In this document: positions 13,201-24,441 of the stretch, in pieces
How positions within the stretch are numbered: position 1 is the first letter of the stretch
Layout: every line of letters starts with the position of its first letter
Assembly (NCBI GenBank): GCA_916610825.1
Contig: OU744446.1
Coordinates: 3,791,001-3,855,000 of the forward strand
DNA: 64,000 nucleotides
Source of the DNA: Haliclystus octoradiatus
Taxonomy: Eukaryota; Cnidaria; Staurozoa; Stauromedusae; Haliclystidae
Direction: 5' to 3'
Translations under genes and position numbers: made by a program
Notes under the pieces: model-generated
Databases searched by the model: none
What the model saw: only the letters and a program-made list of their open reading frames with translations
Told to the model about the DNA's origin: nothing

Positions 13201-14017
13201 AGTAAAATATCTAAATATTGTTGAATCTCGGGTGCGTCATTGCCATAATCTGCAGACTGGCCACAAGCTAGGGTGAAAATTTTGATTTTCGACTTTTTAT
13301 GCACCAACCCTATTGATATTCCATTATCATAAATGTAGTGTGTCAACGCTTACTCCGAAATCATAATACAGTAGAACTCGGTTAATATCCCCTCTTTTAA
13401 TGTCCCCACATAAAACTGATTTCTATTTTCAATTCTTCATATAAACTCTCATAATCCTACCTCGCTTAATGTCTCGCTTTTCATCCGTACCAAAGGGGGG
13501 ATATTAAGCAAGTTCGAATGTACCCTGCAAATAATTAAGGCTTCATGCCCTATAAACCAACGTATTCACTATTACTCATGTTCTATAGGCCTAGTCTACT
13601 AAGTCTCACCTCAGTAACCATGGAGTATCTTTTATCGTGTACAAACATCCAGTCATGTCGTTTCATCGAGCAACGACTATTGAAATGCTTATTTCCAGGC
13701 TTTATAATACCAGAAATATTACACGTTGAAATATAAGCTTTGGTTAAATTTCCATCTTGTGCTCGTATACTATTTGTGATTGGTACGCATTTCCAAGGCG
13801 GGTCGTCGTCACCAAATACCATGATTAATGTAGGATAAGCAAGAAATATACCAAAAAATAGTAAAACTATCATGAACATAACATGATAGCGACCAAATCC
13901 AATTTTATTTAATACTTCATCAATAGTTAGTTCAATAATACGATTTTCTTCCATAACTTGATCTTCATGTTCTTCAGTGAAAGTTACAAAAGGTGTACGG
14001 TCTTCATCTTCAGCCAT
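3299..14017 (-). CDS. SLC22-family organic ion transporter (MFS), seven exons, 554 aa
   Basis: Exons, in coding order: 13,610-14,017; 10,721-11,148; 9,738-9,950; 7,926-8,060; 5,762-5,856; 4,745-4,853; 3,299-3,575. All junctions are GT-AG, frame is kept throughout, and the total is 555 codons with the stop. The start is the ATG at 14,017; the frame is open upstream only from a TTG. Seen: TM1 near residues 44-68, then an extracellular loop with four cysteines and NLT and NIS sequons, VTEFDLVCD (134-142), the MFS motif GQVGDFFGRKP (166-176), FIPESPRWLL (280-289), RFGRQ (395-399), AELYPTTIR before the last junction, and FFLPETNKKPM near the end. These are hallmark SLC22 motifs, and the 109-bp sixth exon matches my recollection of the family. 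Known: SLC22 proteins are 12-TM plasma-membrane uniporters, symporters or exchangers of organic cations, anions or carnitine. The substrate cannot be read from the sequence. It is intact, although its introns are loaded with transposons. Confidence 0.93.
4191..4228 (+). repeat. (GAT)n tract after CTGAATAAATGATG
   Basis: A GAT/ATG trinucleotide run of about 36 bases follows CCTGAATAAATGATG. The same junction recurs at 5,175. This suggests the simple-repeat 3' tails of one retroposon family, lying in the last two introns of the transporter gene. Confidence 0.6.
5175..5209 (+). repeat. (GAT)n tract after CTGAATAAATGATG, second copy
   Basis: TTCTGAATAAATGATG leads into an interrupted GAT run (one GAC). 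It shares its junction with the tract at 4,191, so both look like 3' ends of related retroposons whose bodies are not recognisable. Confidence 0.55.
8317..8488. mobile_element. Hairpin MITE with long inverted arms
   Basis: The two arms are about 75 bases each and meet at a loop near 8,398-8,408. The innermost stem pairs ATCATCAGGCAAT with ATTGCCTGATGAT perfectly. The outer arms (ATATTTGCTACCTGAAATTT and its partner) match with scattered changes. The ends are AATAATAATAGT and ACATTATTATT. It lies in intron 3 of the transporter gene, and a shorter relative is at 33,390. Confidence 0.75.
8614..8795. mobile_element. Hairpin MITE sharing GATCATCA core
   Basis: The inverted arms are about 70 bases: GTTTATTTTGCGATCATCA on the left pairs with TGATGATCGCAAAATAAAC on the right, flanked by CTCAAAAGCCT and AGGCTTTTGCCTCAT. 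It is only about 130 bases from the previous hairpin and shares with it the core GATCATCA but little else. Confidence 0.75.
8931..9329. mobile_element. Degenerate hAT-like non-autonomous element
   Basis: The left end (TATGAATGCAAAGATTGTTCT) and right end (GATTGTTTCATCCCTA) match the ends of the better-preserved element at 12,194. The interiors share AATCGGCAT and CATCGAACATCGGTA. The flanks TAGAAAAC and AGAAAAAC are a plausible but decayed 8-bp target duplication. Confidence 0.65.
9419..9653. mobile_element. GTTCATGAAC palindrome element (235 bp)
   Basis: The ends are CCCCTGTGAA and TTCGCAGGGG, an inverted pair. Inside are about ten units of TTCATGAA or GTTCATGAAC, itself a perfect 10-bp palindrome. 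Two larger inverted arms also lie inside: GAACGTGAAATTGCC and GGCAATTTTACGTTC. The element ends about 85 bases from the donor of transporter exon 3. No coding capacity. Confidence 0.7.
10269..10535. mobile_element. GTTCATGAAC palindrome element (267 bp)
   Basis: Same family as 9,419-9,653. It begins CCCCTTCGAAAAA and ends TTTTTTTCCCTGG. It holds many GTTCATGAAC units and a near-perfect hairpin at about 10,463-10,513, built from GTGAAATTGCCCAAAAAG and its complement. It lies in the second transporter intron, directly against SINE copy 3. Confidence 0.7.
10541..10653 (+). mobile_element. tRNA-derived SINE (copy 3), 5'-truncated
   Basis: It starts at a B-box-like GGGAATCCCTGGCAGAAGAA, then GGTTGGCATCAGGACATGGC, then ACCAACCACCCAATGAAAAAA. 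This matches the 3' part of the copies at 503 and 1,041. The tRNA A-box half is missing. It sits about 70 bases from the donor of transporter exon 2. Confidence 0.65.
12194..13058. mobile_element. hAT-like non-autonomous element with perfect 8-bp TSD
   Basis: The element begins TAGGGATGAGACGAT and ends ATCGTCTCATCCCTA, a 15-base inverted pair. It is flanked on both sides by AAATTGTG (12,186-12,193 and 13,059-13,066), an exact 8-bp duplication as hAT transposases make. Near the ends are several AATCGGC and GCCGATT units in both orientations, possible transposase-binding subterminal repeats. No transposase ORF is inside. It lies in the first intron of the transporter gene. Confidence 0.88.
13369..13520. 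mobile_element. Pogo/Tigger-like MITE, copy 1
   Basis: It begins CAGTAGAACTCGGTTAATAT and ends GATATTAAGCAAGTTCGAATG, imperfect inverted ends flanked by TA on both sides. The interior has repeats of CTCGCTTAATGTC. CAGT starts with TA duplication are typical of pogo/Tigger elements. A second copy is at 31,362. It lies about 90 bases from transporter exon 1. Confidence 0.8.
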
Positions 14018-14849
14018 AGTTGTAATCCAGAATAAAAATCGACCAAGACCAATTATAATTATAGTCTTATTTAGCAAGAATGTTGAATGCTGTAGTCAAA
14101 ATTATTCGTACAGGTTATCGACGTTACCTGTTTCTGCTACCAAAAAACGGATAGGCCTATATCATTCAGAAAATATATGTTGTTGTTTACAACTTTTTAA
14201 ATTATTCATTATTATCGATAAATTAACGAATAATGATTCAAACAAATAATAAAAATAATAATTATAAATGTTAGTCTATGAGAGAAGACACGTAGCACAT
14301 TTGTAGAAAATTCAAAATGTTGATTTCGATTTTCGCAAAGCAGCATCAACAATCACAAAAGTGTTGCAAAACAAAAGAAAAATTTCCAAACCCCAAATTA
14401 TTTTGGACATGTGCCACTGGTCACCAGTCTGGTCACAAAATTAGCAACGCGGTCTACGGAATACGAGATTCTCAATTCGCATTTGAAATGAAAGATAATA
14501 CACCGTCAGCTGAACCAAAGCTGAAAGGCTGATATGAGATAATTAATGACTTACTCTCAGGGACCAAGACTCATATATATCAAAATGACTGCCATGAACA
14601 GATGGGTGGGAATAGTTATGATGGCTGTTCTCAAATCGCAGCTTTTGCCTTACAAATTATGTTTTAATAGAATATTACTGATAGAGAGTAATTTCTCCTA
14701 ACTAATTCATAATTTTTGATTACAGTTACACTGCAGTAAAAATATCCAAAATAATCAATCATTGCATTGCAGTAGGCTTAATTTGTGTATCTCTTCAGAA
14801 GAAGCATCTTGAATTCCAAGATTTTTAAATGACCCCTTAGAGGAAATAT
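14018..14849. other. Upstream flank of transporter gene
   Basis: This holds the presumed 5' UTR and promoter of the minus-strand transporter. I see no clear TATA box, CpG cluster or other element. It contains one TAGGCCTA octamer (14,152-14,159). Short open frames here show no family motif. Confidence 0.4.
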
Positions 14850-15175
14850 AATCTGATCTAATCCTTAAGTTTGATCTTCACATGGTCTTTAGAATTTTGA
14901 AAAACTTGATTGATTTGGCTCTAGATGAATTTTTCACTATTAAACATTCCAAATATTCCTTGCGTGGACATTCACTGACGCTGTACCCAACTAAATCATT
15001 TAACTATGACTGTTGCAAATATTACTTTGCAAATAGAATAATCAAGCCATGGAACTCTCTTCCTGAAGAAGTTATATCGTCTAGTTCTTTACAAATATTC
15101 AAATTTAAACTTAATCACGTTAATTTATCACAACTAGACTTCGAGTTGCATGCAAATGCATGCTTAAATTGAATT
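14850..15175 (+). pseudogene. LINE reverse-transcriptase ORF, C-terminal fragment
   Basis: The open frame at 14,882-15,172 encodes DEFFTIKHSKYSLRGHS, then YYFANRIIKPWNSLPEEV and IFKFKL. The RGH...NR..KPWNSLPEEV...F+ pattern is the usual C-terminal tail of CR1/jockey-type non-LTR retrotransposon ORFs. No reverse-transcriptase core motif precedes it, so it is a 5'-truncated, dead copy. The clade cannot be assigned from about 96 residues. Confidence 0.75.
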
Positions 15176-16945
15176 GTGAATCATCTGGTTTAAGTGGCTC
15201 AAAATAAATGCATGAACAAATCTATGTAGAAAAGCCGATCGAAGCCGCAATTTAATTGAGAAATTTACAAAATTTGGTACTATCTAGTTTATCCCAAAGC
15301 ACGTGGAAGTAGTAGCCATAGCCCCCCCCAAAAAAACCCAAGAAACATCACAAACCTGAGTATCATACTGAATGTCATAAAGTTCAAGTTGCAAGGTAAC
15401 AATTTGTCGGGGGCCTTTCTAAATTAAGTTGTGTTTCACCTATACAACACCAGCATAGCCCGGAGAAATACCAATAAGTGTTCACTACTCATAAACGTGT
15501 TTATTCAACATTTGATTCAAGTGACCTTTGAATAAGTATATAGAATGGGAAAACTATTTATTACTTCTTTACATCTTATTTCATCAATTATTTTCAGCCA
15601 TGAACAGTACTTTCTACATATTCCAAGTCATATAGGCAAGGTGGTGTCGATAATCATGCTAGCTAAATACTTTTCCAATTTTATCTACTTTTAAAACACT
15701 GCCAAATAATGCCATTTCGTTGCCACAGTACGAAGGGGGTGAATTTGCTTGAACACTACACTGATTCAGGATAAATCATCGCCATGTGAAAACACATCAT
15801 CACCATGTGAAATATGTCATCGCCGTGTGAATCGAGTTTGACCCTAATTCAGCTTCATACGCATGAAACAGTCCTATCTGTAATAGCATCATTACTGGTT
15901 TTATTTAAAAGTAGATTATTACATAGTCCTGTGTAAACGACTCGCCGACTCTCGAAAGTGAAGCAATATTCTCATTTGAATTGATTATATAAATAGGGCC
16001 ATTATTACAACTCCCGGGTTTGTCTGCATGTTATTTAGCTTCATCACTAAACATTGTAAAACAACACTCATCATGTCAACATTTATAAATCCATCGATTT
16101 GATTATTCAATAATTGATTCAATCCACTTTCCCGAAAGAAAAACTATTTATTATTGTTTACATTTTTTAGTTAAATACACTGATCCCATCAAACTGTTCG
16201 ATCGAGTTTCATCGCATTTGAATCCTCGTTAAATCTATATATACGATCGCTCATATATAATAATAATAATAATTTGTTGTCGATGATGAAGAGGAAGTTT
16301 GTACGTATATTGTTTTCTATATTAATGTCTTTTCATTGCAGTAAAATTGCCGGCTATCATTATCAGTAGGCATGTGAGATTATGTTGAATAAATAAGAAT
16401 TTCCCCAGCATGGGTTTGTTTACAAATGTGATATCGTTCCTATCTGAACAGTTTATAAATAATTTTCAAAAAACATTGATTATATAATTTCCATTCTGAC
16501 GCATGACCATACAGGAAACAAAAGGTCGATCTGCACTGTTGCTCAGAGACAATAGAAAGTCATTCAAGTGCGAAACTGCTTAGTTAGCGCTTCAGTCTGA
16601 GAAAGCATTGTTGTTGAAAATGGAAACAGTTTTCATTGGTTTTTATCAACTTCGATGTATTTATTTAAGAAATGAAGCCGGCCATGTACGCCTCTGGTTA
16701 ATAACGAATCCATTGATATGTGTTTCAAGTCAATTGCATCAAAAATGGCATCGTGAATCCCCGCCTTACATAAAATGGAAATAGCGTAAATTTAAAAGTA
16801 GATTCTGTAACTTTTCCTTTGCCTGTTAATTATTTCTGATAACATAGTTTTCTTTATATATATATACTTTTTTTTTTAAAGGTCACATGTAAGTGAGGAT
16901 ACATTTAAAAATATCCTCCTTTGTTTATTTGCCTGTTAGCCATTG
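15176..16945. other. Intergenic region
   Basis: No gene seen. It contains three loosely repeated units around CATCGCCATGTGAAA at about 15,778-15,830 and an (AAT)n stretch at 16,258-16,273. Otherwise it is AT-rich sequence without recognisable coding or structured signal. Confidence 0.4.
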
Positions 16946-16949
16946 TGCT

Positions 16950-17575
16950 ACAAAATACATACATACATACATACATACATAAAACAAAACAAAACACGCA
17001 ACAAACAACAACATGCAACAAAACACAGCTTAGAAGGGTCCAGATAGGAATACAAAATTGGGCGGCAAAATTGATATGTGGAAAGCGAAAATTTGATAGA
17101 ATGGAAGACGCACTTGAACGACTGGGATGGCTCTCTATCAGCCACATGTCACATCTCCGTACTGCATGTACAGCCCACCAATCCAAATCAGGAATGTATG
17201 GTTCAGAATTAAAGACTTTATTTAATAAAAGTAACCACAAATATATTACAAGAAAAAACATGTACATTCTCCCGCGCGTCCATACTGACCGTGGTAAACG
17301 ATCATTCAGCTTTCGAGGTGCACAATCACTAAATAAATATTACAAATACGATTCATACAATATTATTAAATATAAACAAGAAATTAAAAATACACTATAT
17401 TCTCAATCAAACTAATTATTAGACGACGATGACGCCGTCAGACATCAAGAAACGACTGCTTAACAATAATGCCTTATATAACACATACATGTAATCAAAT
17501 AGAACAAAAAGGAAAAATCATGTATCATAGTTGTTTATATGTCTTTAAATAAACTATTTCTATTCCATACATACA
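16950..17575 (+). pseudogene. LINE fragment bounded by CATA repeats
   Basis: A frame ending at 17,415 encodes LRRVQIGIQNWAAKLICGKR, DALERLGWLSISH and RGKRSFSFRGAQSLNKY. This is the post-polymerase region of a jockey/CR1-type ORF (IQN.AA+.I.G..KFD, L..LGWL, RSFS.RGA..WN). A (CATA)n run at about 16,954-16,980 precedes it, and the 3' part ends in ATTCCATACATACATA near 17,575. The CATA tracts may be the tail microsatellite plus target-site sequence. 5'-truncated. Confidence 0.72.
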
Positions 17576-17579
17576 TAAT

Positions 17580-18492
17580 CAACTTTCTGTTTAGCGTATT
17601 TCGCGGGAAATGTTGCAGCCTCCTCTTGACTGCAACACAGCAACAAGCTTCTATATTATATTATCCATTCTAGATAGTCTAGATATAGTTCATACATATA
17701 GAATTAACTAAAGGGAATAGGTTTCACGATCACAGGCAAAAGTTCAAAGCAAAGCAACTCATGCAGTTCTAATAATTATTATATTCAGAAAAAGTCTTTT
17801 AATGCATATATTTTGCATAGGAACATTGAGGTGTATCTATCAGAAACATCACTGTTCTCCGTGCACGAGCTACAAATTGAATTATGCCCCATATTATGCT
17901 AATAGATGTCTTAGTTTTTTCAGTTAACAATCCATTAAATCTTCAGATCTAATATATTACAGTATACATATAAAGGAAAAGGCCAAAAGTTTGCAAATTA
18001 TAAAGGAAAGGCTTACAAATTATATTTATATTCAAACTATTATTATTAATTTATTCCACGATATGATGTGGGTCTATCATTAGTATTGGCATCTAGTAGG
18101 GTGTATGTGAACGGTGTTCCCTTGATATTTTTTGACCCTGAATGCAAATATTGGATATTGCGGACCGGACCTGGGCGAAGGACAATTTGTTTCTGAGTCA
18201 TTAGAGAGCTATATGTACTGTAATATATTAATAGTAGATCAAAGATCACGAGTTTACCTGTTAACTCTGAGTTTCGCGTAAAGACGCTGTTTATTGAATA
18301 ATAGAGCTCTGCTTTTAGCGTTGAGCACTCAAATTGATGTTTTGCCCACACAATTACTTTACTGTAATTATTTACATACTTTCCGTTTGCATTGCGCATT
18401 CGAGAAAACAATGACAAATATGCAATTTGATTAATTTGATTTGAAAATTATATTATATCATATTTATTTAAAATTTGATGAATTAAACAATA
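17580..18492. other. Intergenic region 3' of the receptor gene
   Basis: No supported gene. Bases 18,250-18,350 share GAGCACTCAAATTGATGTTTTGCC-like sequence with 19,470-19,556, a dispersed repeat in the same orientation. A 123-codon open frame at 18,046-18,417 overlaps this repeat and has no family features. Confidence 0.4.
18463..18468 (-). promoter_or_regulatory. Poly(A) signal AATAAA for the receptor gene
   Basis: AATAAA on the minus strand lies about 25 bases after the receptor stop codon, which would give a very short 3' UTR. Position and motif only. Confidence 0.45.
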
Positions 18493-19821
18493 TTAAGTAT
18501 ATGCTGGTGTAATATGGTTATTTTTAATTGTCAGAGCTGACTTTATAAATTCCTCAAATCGTTTATCCATAAAAACATACACTACAGGTAAAACAATCAT
18601 AGATATATAGGCACATAAATGTAACACAAAGTCCATTAAAATAGCCGCGTCATATGAAAAATATGATTTAAAAATTAATAATATACCATAGGGTATCCAA
18701 ATAGTTGAATATGATATTGATAATGCATATGTAGCTTTTAACCTCCGTGTTTCAATAGAATTAATTTTAACACCTAAGCTTTGACGCCATTTTTCTTCTT
18801 CGGTTTTGATATATATTTTAGCTTTTAGTGTTGTTATGAATGATATTAGCAAACAAGGCGCAATCCAAATTACATCAACAATAATTTGTATTGCATGATA
18901 ATCTTCTAATTGAATCAATCCATCAACAGATCTACTTTCATGGTAAGGTATTAAACTAGATAATGATGTAAGGAATATATAAAATATTAAACAAAGAATA
19001 AGTAATTCTAATTTATAATAGATTCGCATTGATTGGGATTCATGAATTTTAATTTGGAAATTTTCTGTAGCTTGCAAAACTTTTTGATATCGTATAATGT
19101 GAATCCATGTGACTAAATGGAGATAAATACCAAATTCAAAGTACAAAATCCAATATCCAATTGATAATATCAAAGACATATCATCAGATTGGAAACTTGT
19201 ACCAAAAGCAGATGCGATAAATAATGACATCAGTCCTATTGAAAAGAAAATGCATATTTTGACTAAGATACAATGTATACATGAAATTTAGCTAGTCTAT
19301 TTGTTACTTTTTGTTTATAGAGTTTGAAATGAAGCCGGCCGGATCAGGTATTTTGGTCCTTCTGGTATCTTTTGTATGTGGAGTGTCTGTCATACCAAAT
19401 TAATAGATTAATATTGAACATGATTCTAGAACCCTCAGACTGCAAGTTTACATCCATTATAATTATACATACAAGAAATAAAGTCGTTTAGGCGGAGACT
19501 ACGACTTCTATACTGCTCTGCGTATTTGGATCGAGCACTCTATCGATGTTTTGCCTTCAATACTATATTATAATATATATCATACATACCTATAAACGAT
19601 AAAATTACTCCAAAGAAAGCAATAACCATCGAAATAGTTTTCGAAGGAGTTTTGCCTGTTTGATGTTGTTCTCTTCTTAAAAATGCAAGAAGTAAACAGT
19701 TCGAAGTTAAACACATAACCACAATTATTAAACACCAAACACTTGAAAATGATCTTAACCAAAAATGATCTTTCAAATTGTTAATCAACGCTATTGCATA
19801 CACTTGGCTGTAGTTCCCCAT
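18493..19821 (-). CDS. Rhodopsin-like orphan 7TM receptor, two exons, 324 aa
   Basis: Exon 1 is 19,590-19,821 and exon 2 is 18,493-19,235. The intron is GT-AG and frame is kept (975 bp with stop). Seven hydrophobic segments are seen: about 28-47, 61-77, 91-121, 142-164, 181-203, 239-262 and 269-300. TM6 contains TIWIPYGILL, the class A W-x-P-Y pattern. TM7 ends MIVLPVVYVFMDKRFEEFI, laid out like NPxxY followed by a short helix 8, as in opsin-type receptors. Odd points: the DRY position reads like IRYQKV, N of NPxxY is Leu, no TM3-ECL2 cysteine pair is visible, and the retinal-lysine position appears to be Tyr. It is therefore probably not a light receptor. An NYS sequon is near the N terminus (residues 3-5). 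Ligand unknown. Confidence 0.82.
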
Positions 19822-20678
19822 TTTAATTAATATTTCAACAAACTGGAGAATACTCTAATTATCTACCAAATTAGTTACGATGTTTGTGCTATATTTTTCA
19901 ATGTTTATCGAGGACAACCTAACCCAACACAAAATTTGATTTTCGTCAATATAAAAGTTCACGAATACAATAGTGTAAAGCTCAATCCCAAAACAATATC
20001 TTACATTTGCTGCTATTGTTGCATACAATTATTCTTAGTAGACAACACAATCGATTGAAAGGCTATACACATAATCCATTATATAACTCCTCTATCTAAT
20101 ATACCGACATAATTGTATAGATTGTGTACTTTGTCTGCAATATTATTGTAGAGAAATAGGCATTTGACAGCGTCAAAGTCTGTGACCTGTATACTATATA
20201 TGCCTATAGTTCATAAGCTGTTGCAAGATAAATGCGATGAAAATTAACGGAATTATGACTAACTTTACGCTATGAATTTTATTCCTCCGTATTATACCTG
20301 TTTGAAAAAAAATTTAGCTGTATATTCGACTGCAAAAATCCAAAATATAAATTGTATGGATAATATTTGATAACGGGTCATTCTTAAAGTAGGTACTCAG
20401 TTTAAGTTAATGTTCCAATATTAGACACCCTCCTCTCATTGTACGCAGTTGCGCGCTTTTGGAACACCCCCTTCTGCGTACGTACCGACAGTTTTGCAAC
20501 CTCCCCCCGCATGTTTACAATTTAATTTTTGTCGTTGTTTTTGCCGAAAGTTTGCAAGTGCAACCATTTTTAGAAAAGAGAATTTTCACGGTTAATCAGT
20601 GAATTTTTAGTTAAGCTTTTCTGCAATATTAAAACCGATTACATCAGGCAATGCAATGATAATTAATCCCATTACAAT
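19822..20678. other. Upstream flank of the receptor gene
   Basis: Presumed promoter side of the minus-strand receptor. A pyrimidine-rich, locally GC-richer patch (about 20,420-20,510) contains several CCCCC runs and CGTACGTACC. No gene or clear motif otherwise. Confidence 0.35.
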
Positions 20679-21071
20679 TGTATCGGAGCTAAATTTCACC
20701 TCTCCGATATTATATATAATCCAAGTCAGAACAAGATCTCGACAATACTACCAACAAGTTTCTGCATAGGCCGAACGAAAATCAAGATATAAAGCAAACA
20801 TACTGTAACATTTTAACTCAAAAATCTTTCATATAATCAACTCAAACTAAAGATTTGTAAACATAACAATAATATAATATACTCAAATGATTAATAAGAC
20901 ATCGCTCAATAGACCATCAAAAACAATGTTGTTTTATATCTTGTTTGACAACTTTCATACAACTTTTATACACGTTTTATTTTTATTTGCTGAGCACATG
21001 GGTTTAATAATAATAGGCTATACTAAGATAAACGAGGCTATTCCATAATAAAGTAATTAACATCCAAAACA
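20679..21071 (-). repeat. 3' LTR of BEL/Pao A
   Basis: In element orientation this is the downstream LTR. It begins TGTATCGGA and ends TCCAAAACA on the plus strand. It aligns along its length with 27,122-27,507, with point changes and short indels. Confidence 0.9.
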
Positions 21072-21129
21072 CTCGCATCCAGCACCGGAAAGTACTATAA
21101 CAAATAGTTCTTGAGGAGCATGCTCAATC

Positions 21130-22190
21130 ATTCATGAATTGACCAGCTTTCATAGCTGCTCCTGTGTAACAATCAAGCACAACTTGTGTATTGGTCGTTC
21201 GAAATTTCCAGATTGCGTTTTAATTTCAACACGACGAACCTTTCCATCGCGACTCGGTAAAGTGTCAATAATTAGGCCATTCTCCATACACTTCTCGGGG
21301 CAGAAGGATTCAGCTCGATACAAACATCTCCTTTTTCTAAGTTTTTCCTCTCTTTAAACCACTTTTTACTTAATATCAGGCTTGGTGGATAATGTCTGAG
21401 CCAACATTCCAAAAACTGTTGAACTTTCCTCTGTATACCACATAATTTAATTACCTTGGGTGTTGTTCCTGTGAACAGATCGGGTGTGGTGCTTCCAGGT
21501 TATTGTGACCGATGATAAGCGAAGTAGGCGTGACTGGTGGTGCATCGAATACATCTGCTGATGATGGATATAATGGTCTTGAATTGACCAAATTTGCTGC
21601 TCCATACAAAAACGTTCGCCACTGCTCCTCGGTACATGCAGTACGTATGGTTACTTTGCTTAATAAATTATTTACACTCTTTATCATAGACTCTATGGGC
21701 AATTTTCTCTTTGTTAAATTTCTCAACCATCTCTCTTAAATATGATTGGGCTCAAATGAAAGTTGTTCCCTGATCTGATAAAATAGATCCAGAATGTCCA
21801 CGAATTGAAGAAAATCTTCTTAGCGACATAATAAACGTGTCCGTTGTAAGGTCTGTGCACAACTCAGCATGAATCGCTCTTGTTGTAAGACATGTGAAGA
21901 TACAACAATAAGTCTTATCCAACGTTTTTCGGTTTATCTTAACAGCAAATGGTCCAAATGGATCACAATCAGAATATAAAAAGGCTGATACGAAGGCAGT
22001 AGCTCTTGAATATGGCAATGGTCCCATAATCTGTTCACCAAGTGCACCTCTTTTTCGTTTGCAAGTTTCACAATTCCATGTGACTGATCTAGTAGTTTCT
22101 GACAGTCCTTTAATCCAAACTTGGCTTCTGATTTCGTCTGTTAATCTTTTGTACCCAGGATGGTTCAACTGATCATGCACATGGCGAATA
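21130..22190 (-). pseudogene. BEL/Pao A integrase and C-terminal region, broken
   Basis: Bases 21,752-22,180 encode an HHCC-type N terminus (HDQLNHPGY, then CETCKRK) and a catalytic core with DPFGPF, TCLTTRAIHAEL and LSDQGTTF. These match the first two acidic positions of the integrase triad. The frame shifts, and 21,451-21,726 continues with NLVNSRPLYPSS and PPVTPTSLIIGHN, the usual pre-C-terminal segment. About 21,140-21,300 then gives DGKVRRVEIKT and ERPIHKLCLI, as in the DUF5641 domain. At least two frame breaks separate these parts. Confidence 0.85.
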
Positions 22191-22996
22191 AAGAGCTATG
22201 TAACAAAGTTTGATTTATCTAACACAATGGGATGCTATTGGCTATAATCTAATCCTTCAGCTTCTTCCAGGCGGCCCACTACGTACGCGATAGAGGTCAT
22301 GTTCATCTTTGAACAGTTTCATTTTTTCTTCATATATATTATTCATGGCACATTCAGTCTAAGACAACTTGAACAATGCATTTTCTGCAAGAAAAATCTC
22401 CTTTGCTACAATAGGGCTTTTCATATAAGCCATGTTGGTGTTCCATAACAATAGATTGAAATATATTTTGGGGTCACAATATTTTCAAAATACACCACCA
22501 GGGCCATCAATCCAATCTGGAAATAATTCTCAGGAGACTCCTTAGATTATAGCCAGTGAAAAACTCGATAGGGCCATATTGTCTTCTGCTAATGTCACTA
22601 TTACAGCTGTTCATGAATCGTATCCATACAGCGACTACTCTTCTCATCTTTGTGAAAGTCGAAACTGCTTTTAATTGATTTGATACAGAACTTTTACCAT
22701 CATGTGATGTGTGATGTACTTTGATGCTTTTTTACTCACAATCCTCCCCAGCGGCTTTATTCATTTCCTTTCTGACCACTCCTGATCATCTTGTTTAAGA
22801 AATGATGGTACTGTGTGCCACTCTTTCAGCTGCTCTGGTGGGAGATGCCTTTTGTCAATGCATGAGCTGGATTTAGTCCAGAAGGAATATATCTCCATAG
22901 AGAAGGATCAGAGTATTCTTGAATTTCAGCAACTCTAATGCCAACAAAGGGTTTGTAATTTCTAGGACTGCTTTGGATCCAGCAAATTGCAGTCGT

Positions 22997-24441
22997 TTAA
23001 TCACACCAAAGAACAGTAGTGTTGATCTTCACTTTCAAAGCGTTTATGACAGACACAACAATTCTAGTAAACACTTGGCAACCCATCAGCTCAATTCGAG
23101 GAATAGTTCTCCTTTTCAGCGGAGTCACAAATGTTTTTTGCAGATACAAAACGGGATTTCGAATTTCCCAGACACAAGCTTCCATCTTAAATATATGCAA
23201 CATCCATAGGCAGACTCGCCTCATTCTGAAAACCCATGAAGTTCTGGATTACCAAGTTCATCTAAAGGACGGATACTTCGCTGTAATTCAGTTTGTGAGA
23301 GTTGCATCAGTTGAATTGGCATTTCTTCCCATATTTGAACAACTTCTTGAGGTAAATCTTCATTCCAGGTATAGCCACCGGACCATAATTGTTGCATGTT
23401 GATCTTGAATGCTTCCATGACAGGAGCAAGAAGGCCAATTGGGTCACATACCTTTGCAATGCAACTCAAGATGCTGCGTTTGTTGATCAATTTTATACTT
23501 TGAAAATCACGTTTCTTCAAGCTGATGGAGTCTGTTTTCTTGTCCCATACGTGACCTAACATTTCACTATAGTTTTCTGTATCATCTGTCTGGTCAACAT
23601 CGCTGATAGTTGAATGCAAAGCATTCACGGAAAACTTCCCTTTTTCTAAGATTGTATCAATTTCATCGATTACTTCTTTTGCTGCTCCAGCCATATTTGT
23701 GGAATGACCAATGTCATCAACATATATTCTTTGATGAAGAACAGAACTAGCTTCAGCATGTTGATGTTCACTTGTTGTAGCCAATAGTTTGATTGCCCAG
23801 CTTGCAAAATCTGGTGCTGGTTTGTGTCCAAACCTCAGTCGTTTCCATTGATATATCTCTGGGGAGTTCTCAATATTTCCATTGCGCCAGAGAAATCGAT
23901 GATATGGCTGATCGCACTCTGCAATTGAAATCTGATTGAACATTTTTCTAATATCCCCACATATTCTGCATACATTTTCTCTCCAGCCCATCAACACATT
24001 GAATAGTTCGTTGTTTAAGTTCGGTCCCTTTTCCATACCATCGTTGATGGAGATTCCCTTGTACATTGCTGAAGCATCAAACACAATTCGGGTCTTTGTG
24101 TTCTCCTTCTCTGGTGTCTATATAGCTCGATGTGGGAGATACCAAGCAGGTCCGTTATCATTTATACTTTGTGAAGAAAGCTTCACCACGAATCCTGACT
24201 CAACCAAAGTATCAATCTGATTGTTATACTCGTCTAATTTCTCTGGGGTTCTCAGGGGAAGGCATGGATGTCCTCTTTTCCATGGCATTTTCATCTCCAC
24301 TCTACCATCATCGTTGGAAGTGGTATGTGCTCTTACATGGCGAATAAATTCACTCTCAGCTTTTTCATCTGCATTGCATATGCACTCGTTTGTTGGTTTC
24401 ACCCGAAATATTTTGCAATGTTTGTTTCCAGTGCTTCGCAT
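22997..24441 (-). pseudogene. BEL/Pao A reverse transcriptase and RNase H, broken
   Basis: The frame 23,221-24,441 has one in-frame stop near 24,119. It carries RIVFDASAMYKG, DIRKMFNQI and the polymerase box IYVDDIGHS, then YTWNEDLPQE in the connection region. A stop follows HGFSE. The RNase H-like part continues as ESAYGCCIYL, then shifts frame to KTFVTPLKRRTIPRIELMG (22,997-23,224). Order and spacing are those of Pao-type pol. Remnants without clear motifs lie between 22,190 and 22,990. Confidence 0.88.

Noticed and set aside
14017..14077. Longer N terminus for the transporter from 14,077
   Set aside because: That frame opens with TTG, not ATG. The ATG at 14,017 gives a family-typical N terminus.
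18046..18417. 123-codon minus-strand frame
   Set aside because: It overlaps a dispersed repeat also found at 19,470-19,556, has no family motif and no good gene context.
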